Assembly (NCBI GenBank): GCA_910576325.1
Contig: CAJTIM010000012.1
Location: forward strand, 59,119 to 123,118
Direction of reading: 5' to 3'
DNA: 64,000 nt
Origin: Clostridia bacterium
Lineage (GTDB): Bacteria > Bacillota > Clostridia > Lachnospirales > Lachnospiraceae
Of this stretch, positions 35,241-42,936 are shown piece after piece; position 1 is the first letter of the stretch, and each line of letters begins with the position of its first letter. The position numbers and the translations under genes were made by a program. A model generated the notes under the pieces. That model was not told the origin of the DNA. It made no database searches and saw only the letters and a program-made list of their open reading frames with translations.

Positions 35241-35972
35241 TTACCTGTTTATGATGGCTGTTTGTTTCAATGCTCTTCTTTCGTCTTTCTTTATCTTCCG
35301 CATCCGGTGGGTTTCGATATCTGCTAACCGGGTCGGCTGTGGGACGTGGCCTTCGCTGTGGATATATGAAAGGACCACTTTGGTTGCCGTCTCCAAATCA
35401 ATATAATTTCCGGCGGAGACAAATACAGGTCTTACGTTTTTACAGGTGCGCAGGGCGCGTCCATATATTTTGCCGTTTATGGTGATATCCGTATAGGCAT
35501 TTCTTTCATTTGGCGGCTCTTGATATCTGGCATTTTCAATTTTGTAATAGCTTTTTGCAACGCCGATTGTGGGTTTGTTTAAGTAGAAGGATGCATGAGT
35601 GGCTATTCCCATATGTCTTGGGTGCAGATATCCGTTGCCGTCAAACATGTATAAATCCGGCCGAATTTCCAGCTTTTGAGCAGTTTCCAATATAAGGGGC
35701 AGCTCACGAAACGCAAGGCAGCCGGGTATGTATGGAACTTCTACTTTGCCGAAAGTATATTTGCTTTCCAATACCTTCATGGTTTCCTGCTCCAATACGA
35801 CAATGCAGCATACCGCATATTCGACGGTTTCCTCTGTCCAATACGCCAAATCTACGCCTGCTGCGGTTTGAAATGCGGTTTTCTCGGAGGATAGATTTAT
35901 TTGGGCGCTCAGATTCTTTTGAATTTCTATCATGGTGTTTAAATCCAGGTTTGTATCATTTAACTGTTTCAT
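35241..35972 (-). CDS. nfi: Endonuclease V
   Basis: A 243-aa enzyme of the endonuclease V family, which nicks DNA 3' to deoxyinosine. Seen: first acidic site AGVDLAYW, YIPGCLAFRELP, the DGNGYLHPRHMGIATH motif with its catalytic Asp and His, and GVAKSYY. The length is close to the family's usual 220-230 aa. It lies 63 nt upstream of the DUF2130-recQ pair in the same direction, so the three may form a DNA-repair operon. The ATG has only a weak ribosome site (GGCAGGCAAAA). Confidence 0.92.
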   Translation of the reverse strand: MKQLNDTNLDLNTMIEIQKNLSAQINLSSEKTAFQTAAGVDLAYWTEETVEYAVCCIVVLEQETMKVLESKYTFGKVEVPYIPGCLAFRELPLILETAQKLEIRPDLYMFDGNGYLHPRHMGIATHASFYLNKPTIGVAKSYYKIENARYQEPPNERNAYTDITINGKIYGRALRTCKNVRPVFVSAGNYIDLETATKVVLSYIHSEGHVPQPTRLADIETHRMRKIKKDERRALKQTAIINR

Positions 35973-36042
35973 TTTTGCCTGCCTGCATTTTTTATTTCCC
36001 TTTTCAGAGAAGTGTTCCCATTGCTCCGGGAACTCGATTGCT

Positions 36043-36258
36043 CTATTTTTTTCTTTCAGGTTCGTTTTTTGTCAAAAGGAACTTGAACAACGTTGTTATA
36101 ACGCTAAGACTGAAAGCTAAAACTGTACCTATCTTCAATATTGTCTGAAACACCAAAACGCTTTCCGCATCCTCTATATTTTCTGCGGATAACAGAAACA
36201 GCCGTGTGGTACGTTCGCTTTCAATCTCTAGGATACGGAGTTTTCTGAAATACGTCAA
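36043..36258 (-). CDS. Possible small membrane protein or gene fragment
   Basis: A 71-codon frame beginning with TTG at 36258 and lacking a ribosome site. One hydrophobic helix near the end (about 38-63) and a basic tail (KNEPERKK). The N-terminus is amphipathic. It could be the 3' remnant of a larger membrane gene, since 36300-36630 shows no intact gene. Weakly supported. Confidence 0.3.
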   Translation of the reverse strand: MTYFRKLRILEIESERTTRLFLLSAENIEDAESVLVFQTILKIGTVLAFSLSVITTLFKFLLTKNEPERKK

Positions 36259-36631
36259 GAGTTACTGGGGAAAATTCCTGCTGTAATTTAAGGGGCGCTA
36301 CTGGTCAAGGAGTAAACCGTAACTAGGGGGACATCTGTATCAGATTTAGTTTCTCTATAATGGATATGGCTTTAAATTCATAGCATTTTTCCTCTATAGT
36401 CAAATACCACGCTGTAAGTTTGCAGCGCAGCAAGCCGCAGAGTATTTGATCCTCACCTTCGCCGCAGTCACCAAATAGACATGCCGCTATTGTCCGCTTG
36501 GCTCGTTGTCCGCAGGAATAAACATTTTATAATCAACTCTGGAAATATGGTGTGAATCCACCGGGATCCGAAATTGAAATAATTGGATGGACTTAGTATA
36601 GCAGGGAATGAATTATATTGCAAGAAATTTT
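36259..36631. other. Gene-free stretch with one inverted repeat
   Basis: No intact gene on either strand. TCAAATAC (36400-36407) and GTATTTGA (36442-36449) form an 8-bp stem enclosing a GCTG/CAGC inner stem. It lacks a T-run, so it is not a clear terminator; it could be the end of a decayed repeat element. The flanks look like eroded sequence. Confidence 0.4.
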
Positions 36632-36940
36632 TTACATTTTTTTCTTTTCTATTACAGTTTCGGAAATGCTTGAAAGCGCAGTGCTTCTTGATGGCAGAAA
36701 CAAGATGGAGCAGTAAGAGAATTTCCGTATTTTTCTGCGTACTTCAAAACCATCCATATCCGGCAGTATAACATCTAAAATAGTTGTGTCCGGCTGATAG
36801 CCCCGCAGGTGCGCAGTATCTGCGCGCCTGCGTATGCTTTTCTGATGTCTTTCAGGCTGTCTTGGAATCTTGGCATAAAGCTTTTTTATCAAATCTACAA
36901 TATCTTTTTCGTTGTCCGCTAGTAGGATTTTATTTGCCAT
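36632..36940 (-). pseudogene. Decayed response-regulator receiver domain
   Basis: From ATG 36940 the frame begins like an OmpR-class receiver (ANKILLADNEKDIVDLIKKL), then runs through a garbled part. The phospho-acceptor region follows correctly (TILDVILPDMDGFEVRRKIR) and the frame is lost after that (switch Thr, Lys and output domain missing). Part of the middle also reads as normal receiver sequence only in other frames. This is a frameshifted, 3'-truncated remnant. No kinase partner remains. Confidence 0.7.
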
Positions 36941-37133
36941 TGTCAGAGGCACTTTATCCTCCCACTTCTTCTTGCTTTCCATGCCGGAGATTTTCCAGAC
37001 CCAAAATGCTTTCAAGCATTAGCTGCATGCTTTAAGTCAAACAAGATTTCATTTTTTATTTTGTCAGTAATTCTGCATTCCGGCGCGTCCGAAATCTGAA
37101 AGTCGTAATGTATGAACGGCAATATATACTGCT

Positions 37134-38150
37134 CTATGAATCTGCTAACGGAAAAGTCACCTGCCAATTGCCCTTTATCGCTCCTTCATTGCACGTCCAA
37201 AATTCACCCCATATTTCATAACCGTTTAAATCGTCAGCAGGGATATTAAAAATGTATTCTTCATAACTGTCTGTTTCATTATCATGCCAAAAAGAAACAC
37301 TATATTGACAAAGGACTGTTTCTCCATTTCTATTTTTCAGATAAATATTACCGTGATTATCTGTCTTACGGATATCGGTATATTTAACTTGTATATGCAG
37401 CTCATTATCCAAAACGCCATAGCCGGTTAAGGCAACGCCTGCTTCTAAAACAATCGCGGATTCCTCATTTGGTTCCATAAGCCGTGCCTGATCTTCGTCG
37501 AAAGAATCCAGCTCCATTCCGCCGCATCCCCTGATATTAGGATTCTCTTTGATATTGTTTATTACCGGTAAATGATTCAAATCGATGTTTTCAAGCTCTG
37601 AATTGCTATGTTTCTTTCCATTCAATATTTCCCCTACGGAAAATGTAATCTTGTCTCCGGGAATCAAGGCCTGATTCATCTGTTCAATCTCCAGCATAAA
37701 TGTTGCCGTTGCTGTTTTTTCATCATAATCAACGAAAAAGCAGCCTCCGCTTTGAGCATATGGTGTATGAATACTATAGCTGTCAAATAAATCTGCGGTT
37801 TCATCAAGGCGGTTTCCTTTTAAATCCTGCATGGAAATTAAAATTAACGCCCTATTCTTCTCAATATCTGCCGCTATCAACTCCATTTTAATCCCATTAT
37901 CTTCGCATGAAAGATTGACAGGCTTTAATTTTTGAGCTGTAGACGGCGAAATCTTATATAACAGTTCATATGCAATTCTGTTATCCGCAGCCGCTAAAAC
38001 GGGTACAGTAGTACCGCAGCAGGCACAAATACATGCCGCGGCCGCCCATTTTTTCCATCGGAGCGGCTTTTGTGTTCTATAGGAATCGGATTCCTCTAAA
38101 TACTCCGGGCGGATTTCTGATATTGCATGATACAAATCTTCTTTTTTCAT
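37134..38150 (-). CDS. DUF4179 protein, probable membrane-anchored anti-sigma partner
   Basis: A 338-aa protein from ATG 38150 (GGGGG 7 nt upstream; the frame is open 59 codons farther but that overlaps the sigma gene). A short cytoplasmic N-terminus (about 1-40) is followed by one membrane helix (WAAAACICACCGTTVPVLAA) and a long extracellular beta-rich part beginning with the DUF4179-type segment (ADNRIAYELLYKISP). The ATGA overlap with the sigma-factor gene (4 nt) and the single-pass layout point to an anti-sigma factor or sensor controlling that sigma factor. The signal is unknown. Confidence 0.82.
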   Translation of the reverse strand: MKKEDLYHAISEIRPEYLEESDSYRTQKPLRWKKWAAAACICACCGTTVPVLAAADNRIAYELLYKISPSTAQKLKPVNLSCEDNGIKMELIAADIEKNRALILISMQDLKGNRLDETADLFDSYSIHTPYAQSGGCFFVDYDEKTATATFMLEIEQMNQALIPGDKITFSVGEILNGKKHSNSELENIDLNHLPVINNIKENPNIRGCGGMELDSFDEDQARLMEPNEESAIVLEAGVALTGYGVLDNELHIQVKYTDIRKTDNHGNIYLKNRNGETVLCQYSVSFWHDNETDSYEEYIFNIPADDLNGYEIWGEFWTCNEGAIKGNWQVTFPLADS

Positions 38151-38710
38151 ATGTTTACCCCCTTTTCGAATAAAAATAACTTCAATTTTTTTCTTAACTT
38201 CATCATCCTTTGGGCCATTTGATTTTCCGTACAGCCAATCATTTTTGCTAATTTTTTTACCGCATCGCCGTAATAATATCTTTTGATAAACAAAACTCTG
38301 TCTTCTTTCGGAAGCTCCCCCAGCCAATGATTCAGGAAGTCTGACAATTGCTGATTATCAAAATTTTCTTCCACATCAAAATCAGAGGGAATACATTCTT
38401 CGAGTTCATCGAAAATCACTTCTATTCCTCCGTATCTTTTCTTTGCGTGATTTGCCCTATATTGGCTGATTGCAATGTCTCTGACAAGCTTTCCGAGAAA
38501 TGACTTTAATGATACCGGAATCATCGGCGGGATCTTATTCCATAATAGATTCCATGTGTCATTAACACATTCTTCCGCATCTTCCCGGACCGTAAGAATA
38601 TTCTTCGCTATGCGGTAGCAATAGGGGCCGTACTTGTTTTGTGTTTCTTCTAAGGCTTTTTCGCTGCGCTTAAGATACAATTTGATAATCTGTTCATCCT
38701 CCACTTGCAT
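38147..38710 (-). CDS. ECF-type sigma-70 family RNA polymerase sigma factor
   Basis: A 187-aa sigma factor with region 2 (YGPYCYRIAKNILTVREDAE then ECVNDTWNLLWNKIP) and region 4 with helix-turn-helix (YYYGDAVKKLAKMIGCTENQ then MAQRMMKLRKKLK). Regions 1 and 3 are absent, as in ECF factors. It is cotranscribed with the DUF4179 gene by a 4-nt overlap. The ATG has AGAAGGAG upstream. A sigma-A promoter lies about 220 nt upstream. The regulon is unknown; in such Clostridia, the pair is typically linked to envelope or peptide stress. Confidence 0.9.
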   Translation of the reverse strand: MQVEDEQIIKLYLKRSEKALEETQNKYGPYCYRIAKNILTVREDAEECVNDTWNLLWNKIPPMIPVSLKSFLGKLVRDIAISQYRANHAKKRYGGIEVIFDELEECIPSDFDVEENFDNQQLSDFLNHWLGELPKEDRVLFIKRYYYGDAVKKLAKMIGCTENQMAQRMMKLRKKLKLFLFEKGVNI

Positions 38711-38993
38711 TCTCCTTCTATTTCAGTGCCGCAAGTCTCAATTCGTATGCGGGTATTAGAAGAATTTCCGGCCGCAGATGCTTGTGTCCGTAAATTCTTT
38801 TGTACGCGGTTCTGAATTTGCTGTCTGATGTTTCTGCTCAAAAATTCACCCACACATATATAGCCGCAAAACAAGGGGAAATATTGGGGTGATTTTATTT
38901 TATTTTTTTATTAATTTTTTTCATGATTATATAACATTTCAGATTATTGTAAAAGAAAATGGTGATATCTTTGGAAGAAAACAGAACCATGCT
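38711..38993 (-). promoter_or_regulatory. Promoter and long leader of the sigma/DUF4179 operon
   Basis: TTTACA (minus strand, 38953-38948) and TATAAT (38931-38926) are 16 nt apart and point toward the sigma gene, giving a leader of about 210 nt. The leader shows no gene that I trust and no known RNA motif. Confidence 0.6.
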
Positions 38994-39041
38994 AAAAAGC
39001 CCTGCCAAACGGATTGTACTTAATTTGGCAAGACCCTTTTT
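38994..39041. terminator. Terminator hairpin of dispersed repeat, copy C
   Basis: AAAAAGC and TGCCAAA pair with TTTGGCA and CCCTTTTT, the same hairpin as in repeat copies A and B, followed by a TATCTGATAA sequence also shared with them. It lies 55 nt after the stop of the GNAT gene at 39097 and acts as its terminator; its T-run on the other strand allows two-way use. Confidence 0.7.
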
Positions 39042-39096
39042 ACGTTTTTATAGTATCTGATAATTACTTATTCGAAAACTTATTTTGGAGAATTTA

Positions 39097-39627
39097 CTAT
39101 AATGAAATCCAATACCTTTGTATGATACCGCTTTTACTTAACCCTGCTGTATCCGCTGCCTCATTTTCCAACACGCCGCCATTTTTCGTAATTACTCTTT
39201 TGGAAGCTGTGTTCTCTTTATCACAAGTTAATAAAACCTTGTTTTCTCCGAAATCACGGCATATGGGTAAAATTAGTTTGAGCATTTGAGATGCATAACC
39301 TTTTCTTCTTTCTGACGGGCGAATACTATATCCAATATTGCCGCCAAAGCTTTTTAGAAAATCAGACAGTGGATGCCGATAATCAATGATACCGACAACG
39401 AAATTATCATTTTTCCTTACTGCTAAGAATACTTCTGACGGAACATATCCGGCTCCGTATCGTTTTTTTAATCTTCTTTCAAAATCAAGCCATTCATCAA
39501 AGGAATTAACATCCTCAAGTCCTGCGCAGCCGGCAAAGCTATCTCCATTTTGCAGCATTTCTTCTTTATATGACATTACTTGTTCTTCATATACTTTAGA
39601 TGGCCTGATTAGTATTAATTCGCACAT
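39097..39627 (-). CDS. GNAT-family N-acetyltransferase
   Basis: A 176-aa acetyltransferase. The acetyl-CoA loop is seen as IRPSERRKGYASQMLKLI (R-R-K-G-Y-A-S type), preceded by VVGIIDYRHPLSDFL and GGNIGYSIRP, and followed by the motif VLLTCDKENTASKRVITKNG. This pattern is of the YoaA/predicted small-molecule GNATs. Substrate unknown. It stands alone; the terminator is supplied by repeat copy C. Confidence 0.88.
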   Translation of the reverse strand: MCELILIRPSKVYEEQVMSYKEEMLQNGDSFAGCAGLEDVNSFDEWLDFERRLKKRYGAGYVPSEVFLAVRKNDNFVVGIIDYRHPLSDFLKSFGGNIGYSIRPSERRKGYASQMLKLILPICRDFGENKVLLTCDKENTASKRVITKNGGVLENEAADTAGLSKSGIIQRYWISL

Positions 39628-39871
39628 TATATTTGTCCTCTTATATGCTGATTTTCTCTAATATCCATAACAATACATTTTTTGTGCTCGAACTTATCAT
39701 AAATGTTTTCTGTTTCGATAAATTTCACCCCCCTTTTAGGAAACATATTTCCACTGTTCTTCTGCTAAAATTTGGTAAATATTCATATATTTTTTAATTT
39801 TTCACGCAATTTAAGTAACCGTACTTGAAAAACCATCTACTGAATATTGCGAAAATTCGGGTTGAGAATTG
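39628..39871. other. A/T-rich gene-free stretch
   Basis: This holds the upstream region of the GNAT gene (39628-39700) and an A/T-rich tract without gene or clear motif, ending at the terminator at 39872. Confidence 0.4.
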
Positions 39872-39904
39872 AAAAAGGCTACCGTTTTGATTGGGCAGCC
39901 TTTT
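39872..39904 (-). terminator. Terminator of the lipoprotein gene
   Basis: AAAAAGGCT (39872-39880) pairs with GGCAGCCTTTT (39894-39904) around ACCGTTTTGATTG; on the minus strand it ends in CTTTTTC. It lies about 35 nt after the lipoprotein stop. Confidence 0.75.
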
Positions 39905-39937
39905 GGATTTAATTTGACTTATCTATCGTTTATTTTC

Positions 39938-40672
39938 TCATTCGGATTCTTCCTGTTTCGGCGGTTGCTCTTCATCCAAGTCCAGTCCCAGCATATTTCG
40001 TACATTGCTTATGTATTCCGGGTCTTTCACCATATCATCCGTGACCATATAACTGGAAATGGGGTTCTGCCATGAAATCACAAAAATATCTCTGTCTTCT
40101 ATGTCAAAGGTAGACAGAATCAATGCCATTTCCTCTGGTGAGGCACCTTTTAATGCCATCAGCTCTTCCAAAGTTTTCTCACGGTTGGTTCCCTGCATCA
40201 GCCCAAAACGATAGTCACCCTCTGCCATCTGCCAAACATAAACCTCCAGCCCCTTGAAGGTTCCAAGTTCAAAGTATTCTGGGTATTTTTCACGCAATTT
40301 CGCTATTTCAGGAGAGTTCCACTCATATTCTGATTCAAGACCATCGGGAATATGTGTGACATTTACTTCTTTAAACAAGATTGCGCCCTCATCCGCCATA
40401 AGGTGATTCACAATCCACTCGTCTGTTGGATAATCTTTATATTCACATATCCTGTCATCAGTTTCTCCATTCAGATAGCCAATTTGTGTTCCGCAATCAT
40501 TTTTAGATATCGCGCAAAAGGGTATATATGTCCTATCTTCCCATATAATAGCCATATACGCATCACCTTCAGCAGTGCTCATATCAATTAAAGCTGTGTT
40601 TTTTCCACATGCACACAACACAATTGAAACAAGACTGCATAAACAAACAATACCGTATAATTTCTTTTTCAT
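39938..40672 (-). CDS. Hypothetical lipoprotein
   Basis: A 244-aa protein from ATG 40672 (GAGGAG upstream). The N-terminus MKKKLYGIVCLCSLVSIVLC then ACG is a lipoprotein signal peptide with lipobox VLCAC or LCAC. The mature part is acidic and soluble, with an alpha/beta repeat-like section (EEMALILSTFDIEDRDIFV), and ends in a Pro/Glu-rich tail. It would be anchored on the outer face of the membrane. Family not recognised; a DUF4825-like or peptidase-sensor role is possible but unsupported. Confidence 0.7.
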   Translation of the reverse strand: MKKKLYGIVCLCSLVSIVLCACGKNTALIDMSTAEGDAYMAIIWEDRTYIPFCAISKNDCGTQIGYLNGETDDRICEYKDYPTDEWIVNHLMADEGAILFKEVNVTHIPDGLESEYEWNSPEIAKLREKYPEYFELGTFKGLEVYVWQMAEGDYRFGLMQGTNREKTLEELMALKGASPEEMALILSTFDIEDRDIFVISWQNPISSYMVTDDMVKDPEYISNVRNMLGLDLDEEQPPKQEESE

Positions 40673-40794
40673 GGCTATTCTCCTCAAAAATATATTTTAT
40701 ATCATACTATATTTTACTGCATATTTCAATGCAGGGTAAATAGCCTTTTCCAAAGCGTTCATCAACAGAAATCTTCCCGATAAACCGGAATTTT

Positions 40795-41322
40795 TTACTT
40801 TCTAAGACGAACTAAAATCCATGATGTAATCGGCCTGAAAGCAATATAAAGAACATAACCGACCATTCCACCGATTATATTCGTAATTAAATCCGTGATG
40901 TCCGAAGAACGGGAGCCACTAATGAGCGGTTGCAATAGTTCAATACTCAAGCTAATTAAAAAGCAGGAAAATATAGTTTTACGGAATCCAACGGCAGGAT
41001 TTTGCGTCATAGGAAACAGAAAGCCGAATGGCGCCATCATAATGACGTTCAACAAAATTTGTCTAATAAAATCCCCGCGACCTGTTATCACATCTATGAA
41101 AGGAACCATATTCATAAATTTGTACGGATGATTCAGAATAAACGGCAGAGATACTATGATAGGCATGAGGGTGAAGTAAAGCACAAAGGATAGATATACA
41201 TACATCAATGTGTTGATAAGCAGTAGATCCTTCCCTTTTGTTTTCCATTTTTTGAAAAAAACGAAAGCGTATAATAAAACTAATGCTATGAAATCTATCA
41301 AATATTTTATTGTGTATTTCAT
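40795..41322 (-). CDS. VanZ-family membrane protein
   Basis: A 175-aa protein from ATG 41322 with AAGGAG upstream. About five membrane helices; the family motifs NMVPFIDV, ILLNVIMMAPFGFLFP and the ELLQPLISGSRSSDITDLIT block, with its NIIGGMVGY tail, are typical of VanZ/teicoplanin-resistance-like proteins. VanZ confers low-level teicoplanin resistance in vanA clusters; chromosomal relatives like this one are widespread and their role is unknown. No other van genes are nearby. Confidence 0.9.
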   Translation of the reverse strand: MKYTIKYLIDFIALVLLYAFVFFKKWKTKGKDLLLINTLMYVYLSFVLYFTLMPIIVSLPFILNHPYKFMNMVPFIDVITGRGDFIRQILLNVIMMAPFGFLFPMTQNPAVGFRKTIFSCFLISLSIELLQPLISGSRSSDITDLITNIIGGMVGYVLYIAFRPITSWILVRLRK

Positions 41323-41467
41323 TGTGGCTCCTTTACAAATTCCGATTGTGATTTGATGATTTTTAAGGGAAACAGAATCACATAAAACATTATAACACAA
41401 AACATACGGGAATTGTGAACTGATTGAAATGCTTTCAAAAAAACAACAAAAAGAGGACAGATAAAAA

Positions 41468-41706
41468 ATGAATATCATTTATGCCACATACAATATCCAC
41501 CATAACAGTATTGACATATACGCCTATGCAGGCTATTTTTACGGATAGACTGCAACAAAGCAGAAGAAGATTTGAAAACTACTACCTGCTCTGAATGTGC
41601 CTTAAATGCTTTGGCAATAGATGAATTGCTTGAATACGTAAGATTGTACCTTGAAGGAAATATGCAGATGTGGGTGGATGCGGAAGACAGTCTTGAACTG
41701 TGGTAA
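41468..41706 (+). pseudogene. Frameshifted DUF6061-like gene remnant
   Basis: The first part reads from ATG 41468 (NIIYATYNIHHNSIDIYAYAG) and stops at 41546. The second part continues in another frame (AEEDLKTTTCSECALNALAI, then DELLEYVRLYLEGNMQMWVD) to TAA 41704. Together they resemble small DUF6061-family proteins common on clostridial plasmids and conjugative elements. One frameshift separates the halves. The remnant abuts another broken gene at 41716. Confidence 0.6.
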
Positions 41707-41715
41707 TTTTATTAA

Positions 41716-42174
41716 GTTTTATTAAGCGTTCTTTCTGGTTCAGCCCATCTTCAATCAGGACTGCATTGATGTTTTCCATGTTTGACAGGCATATCAATTC
41801 ATTTATGCTCGCATAATCCCTGATATTGCCTTTTTTATCCGGGTTCTTATCCCGCCATTGTTAAGCTGTCATACCAAATAATGCCATATTCAGCACATCA
41901 GCTTCAGATGCGTAAATAATAGAGGTCTGCTGCGGCGTAAGTTCCGGCGGAATAAGATTAACCTTAATGGCATCTGTATGTATCCGGTAGTTAATTTTTT
42001 CCAATTCCCTCTTAGCACTCCACCCAAGTAAAGCCTGTTCTTATTTCGTAACCATTTTTCTATCAGGGCAGATCTGTTATCAATTTTCCTTACCATATCA
42101 GTTAATGAGATGTAATCATCCTCTTCAATTTGTAAGACCTGTATTTCTGTTCCGTCAACATTTAGTTTCCCCAT
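41716..42174 (-). pseudogene. Frameshifted KilA-N domain protein gene
   Basis: From ATG 42174 (GGAAGG upstream) the frame starts like a phage/mobile-element KilA-N protein (DYISLTDMVRKIDNRSALIE then KWLRNKN). It shifts frame near 42030 and continues in another frame with NLIPPELTPQQTSIIYASEA and DVLNMALFGMTA, then after a TAA with WRDKNPDKKGNIRDYASINE and LICLSNMENINAVLIEDGL. These are consecutive blocks of one family. The gene has lost its N-terminal DNA-binding core, has a stop in the middle and a truncated end. It is a decayed prophage or element gene. Confidence 0.75.
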
Positions 42175-42191
42175 AAGCAATTCCTTCCGTT

Positions 42192-42620
42192 TTATAAATA
42201 GCCTCGTTTCTTTGCCTCTTCCATCAAATGGGGTTGAATATTGGGATATGTCAATCTTTCTGGCAATCCGTCCATCATGGCGATTTTTTCAATTTCGCTA
42301 TGTAACTCTGATTCAAAACACTTTACATCGGCAAAGAATAGCATTCCAAAAGATTCGCTGCCATCAAAATTATCTGGCGCCGTAACAGAATATACACAGA
42401 CAGGCTCTATATCAAATTCCAAAGCTCCTGTTTCCTCGTATAATTCTCTTTTTGCCGTGTCCATAATATTTTCCCCCTGTTCCCGATGACCTCCGGGAAT
42501 TTCCCATGTGTCCCTGTCCTTGTGTTTGCAAAAGACATATTTATTTTTGGCTTTAGTTATTATCACAGCAAATTTTAGCAGTTCATCGTCCATATTGTCA
42601 TAAAATTTTACCTCTGTCAT
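42192..42620 (-). CDS. NUDIX hydrolase
   Basis: A 142-aa hydrolase with a complete Nudix box GGHREQGENIMDTAKRELYE then ETGA (G-x5-E-x7-R-E-x2-E-E-x-G). The N-terminus is short, as in MutT-like housecleaning enzymes. The substrate, a nucleoside diphosphate linked to another moiety, cannot be told. It is the last intact chromosomal-type gene before the conjugative element. Confidence 0.9.
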   Translation of the reverse strand: MTEVKFYDNMDDELLKFAVIITKAKNKYVFCKHKDRDTWEIPGGHREQGENIMDTAKRELYEETGALEFDIEPVCVYSVTAPDNFDGSESFGMLFFADVKCFESELHSEIEKIAMMDGLPERLTYPNIQPHLMEEAKKRGYL

Positions 42621-42655
42621 TTTGCCATTCTTCCATCTGCATTCTTAATTCATTC

Positions 42656-42733
42656 CATTTTGTTATCAAATAGAACTTTTATCCCTCAAAAACCCTTTAT
42701 TTCTGCCTGTTCCGGCATTTCTTTCCTTATTCC
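42656..42733. repeat. Dispersed repeat, copy D, matching the guaA 3' flank
   Basis: This stretch repeats 29683-29757 in the same orientation with over 90% identity by eye (shared blocks ATTTTGTTATCAAATAGAAC and CCTTTATTTCTGCCTGTTCC). The match ends at the bases that form the last two codons of guaA. A short following frame (42734-42845; YRQCRILREYNEFTAISRCI) may be the tail of a truncated gene. Three copies of AATGCAAT follow at 42833-42860. The gap marks the approximate left border of the conjugative element. Confidence 0.65.
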
Positions 42734-42888
42734 AGCTCCATACAGACAGTGCCGTATATTAAGAGAGTACAATGAATTTACGGCGATTTCAAGATGTATA
42801 GAGCAATATAAGCAAATATTAGAAACTGAAAAAATGCAATTTTAATGCAATGAATGCAATCATTCTCATTGTCAAAACACAATATCCG

Positions 42889-42912
42889 CAGGCACCCATT
42901 TGTGGGTGTCTG
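42889..42912 (+). terminator. Leader hairpin of the element's first gene
   Basis: CAGGCACCC pairs with GGGTGTCTG (one mismatch each side), followed by CTTTTATC and then the AAAGGAGG of the next gene. It resembles an attenuator in front of 42937. Confidence 0.5.
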
Positions 42913-42936
42913 CTTTTATCAAAGGAGGACTTTATT

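Noticed and set aside
38650..38874. A 74-codon frame overlapping the start of the sigma-factor gene
   Set aside because: It overlaps a well-supported gene and its leader in another frame, and it has no recognisable motif.
29683..42733. Copies B and D as attL and attR of one island
   Set aside because: The interval holds guaA itself and housekeeping genes, and the intact guaA 3' end is at the wrong side for an island that enters its 3' end. No integrase is inside.
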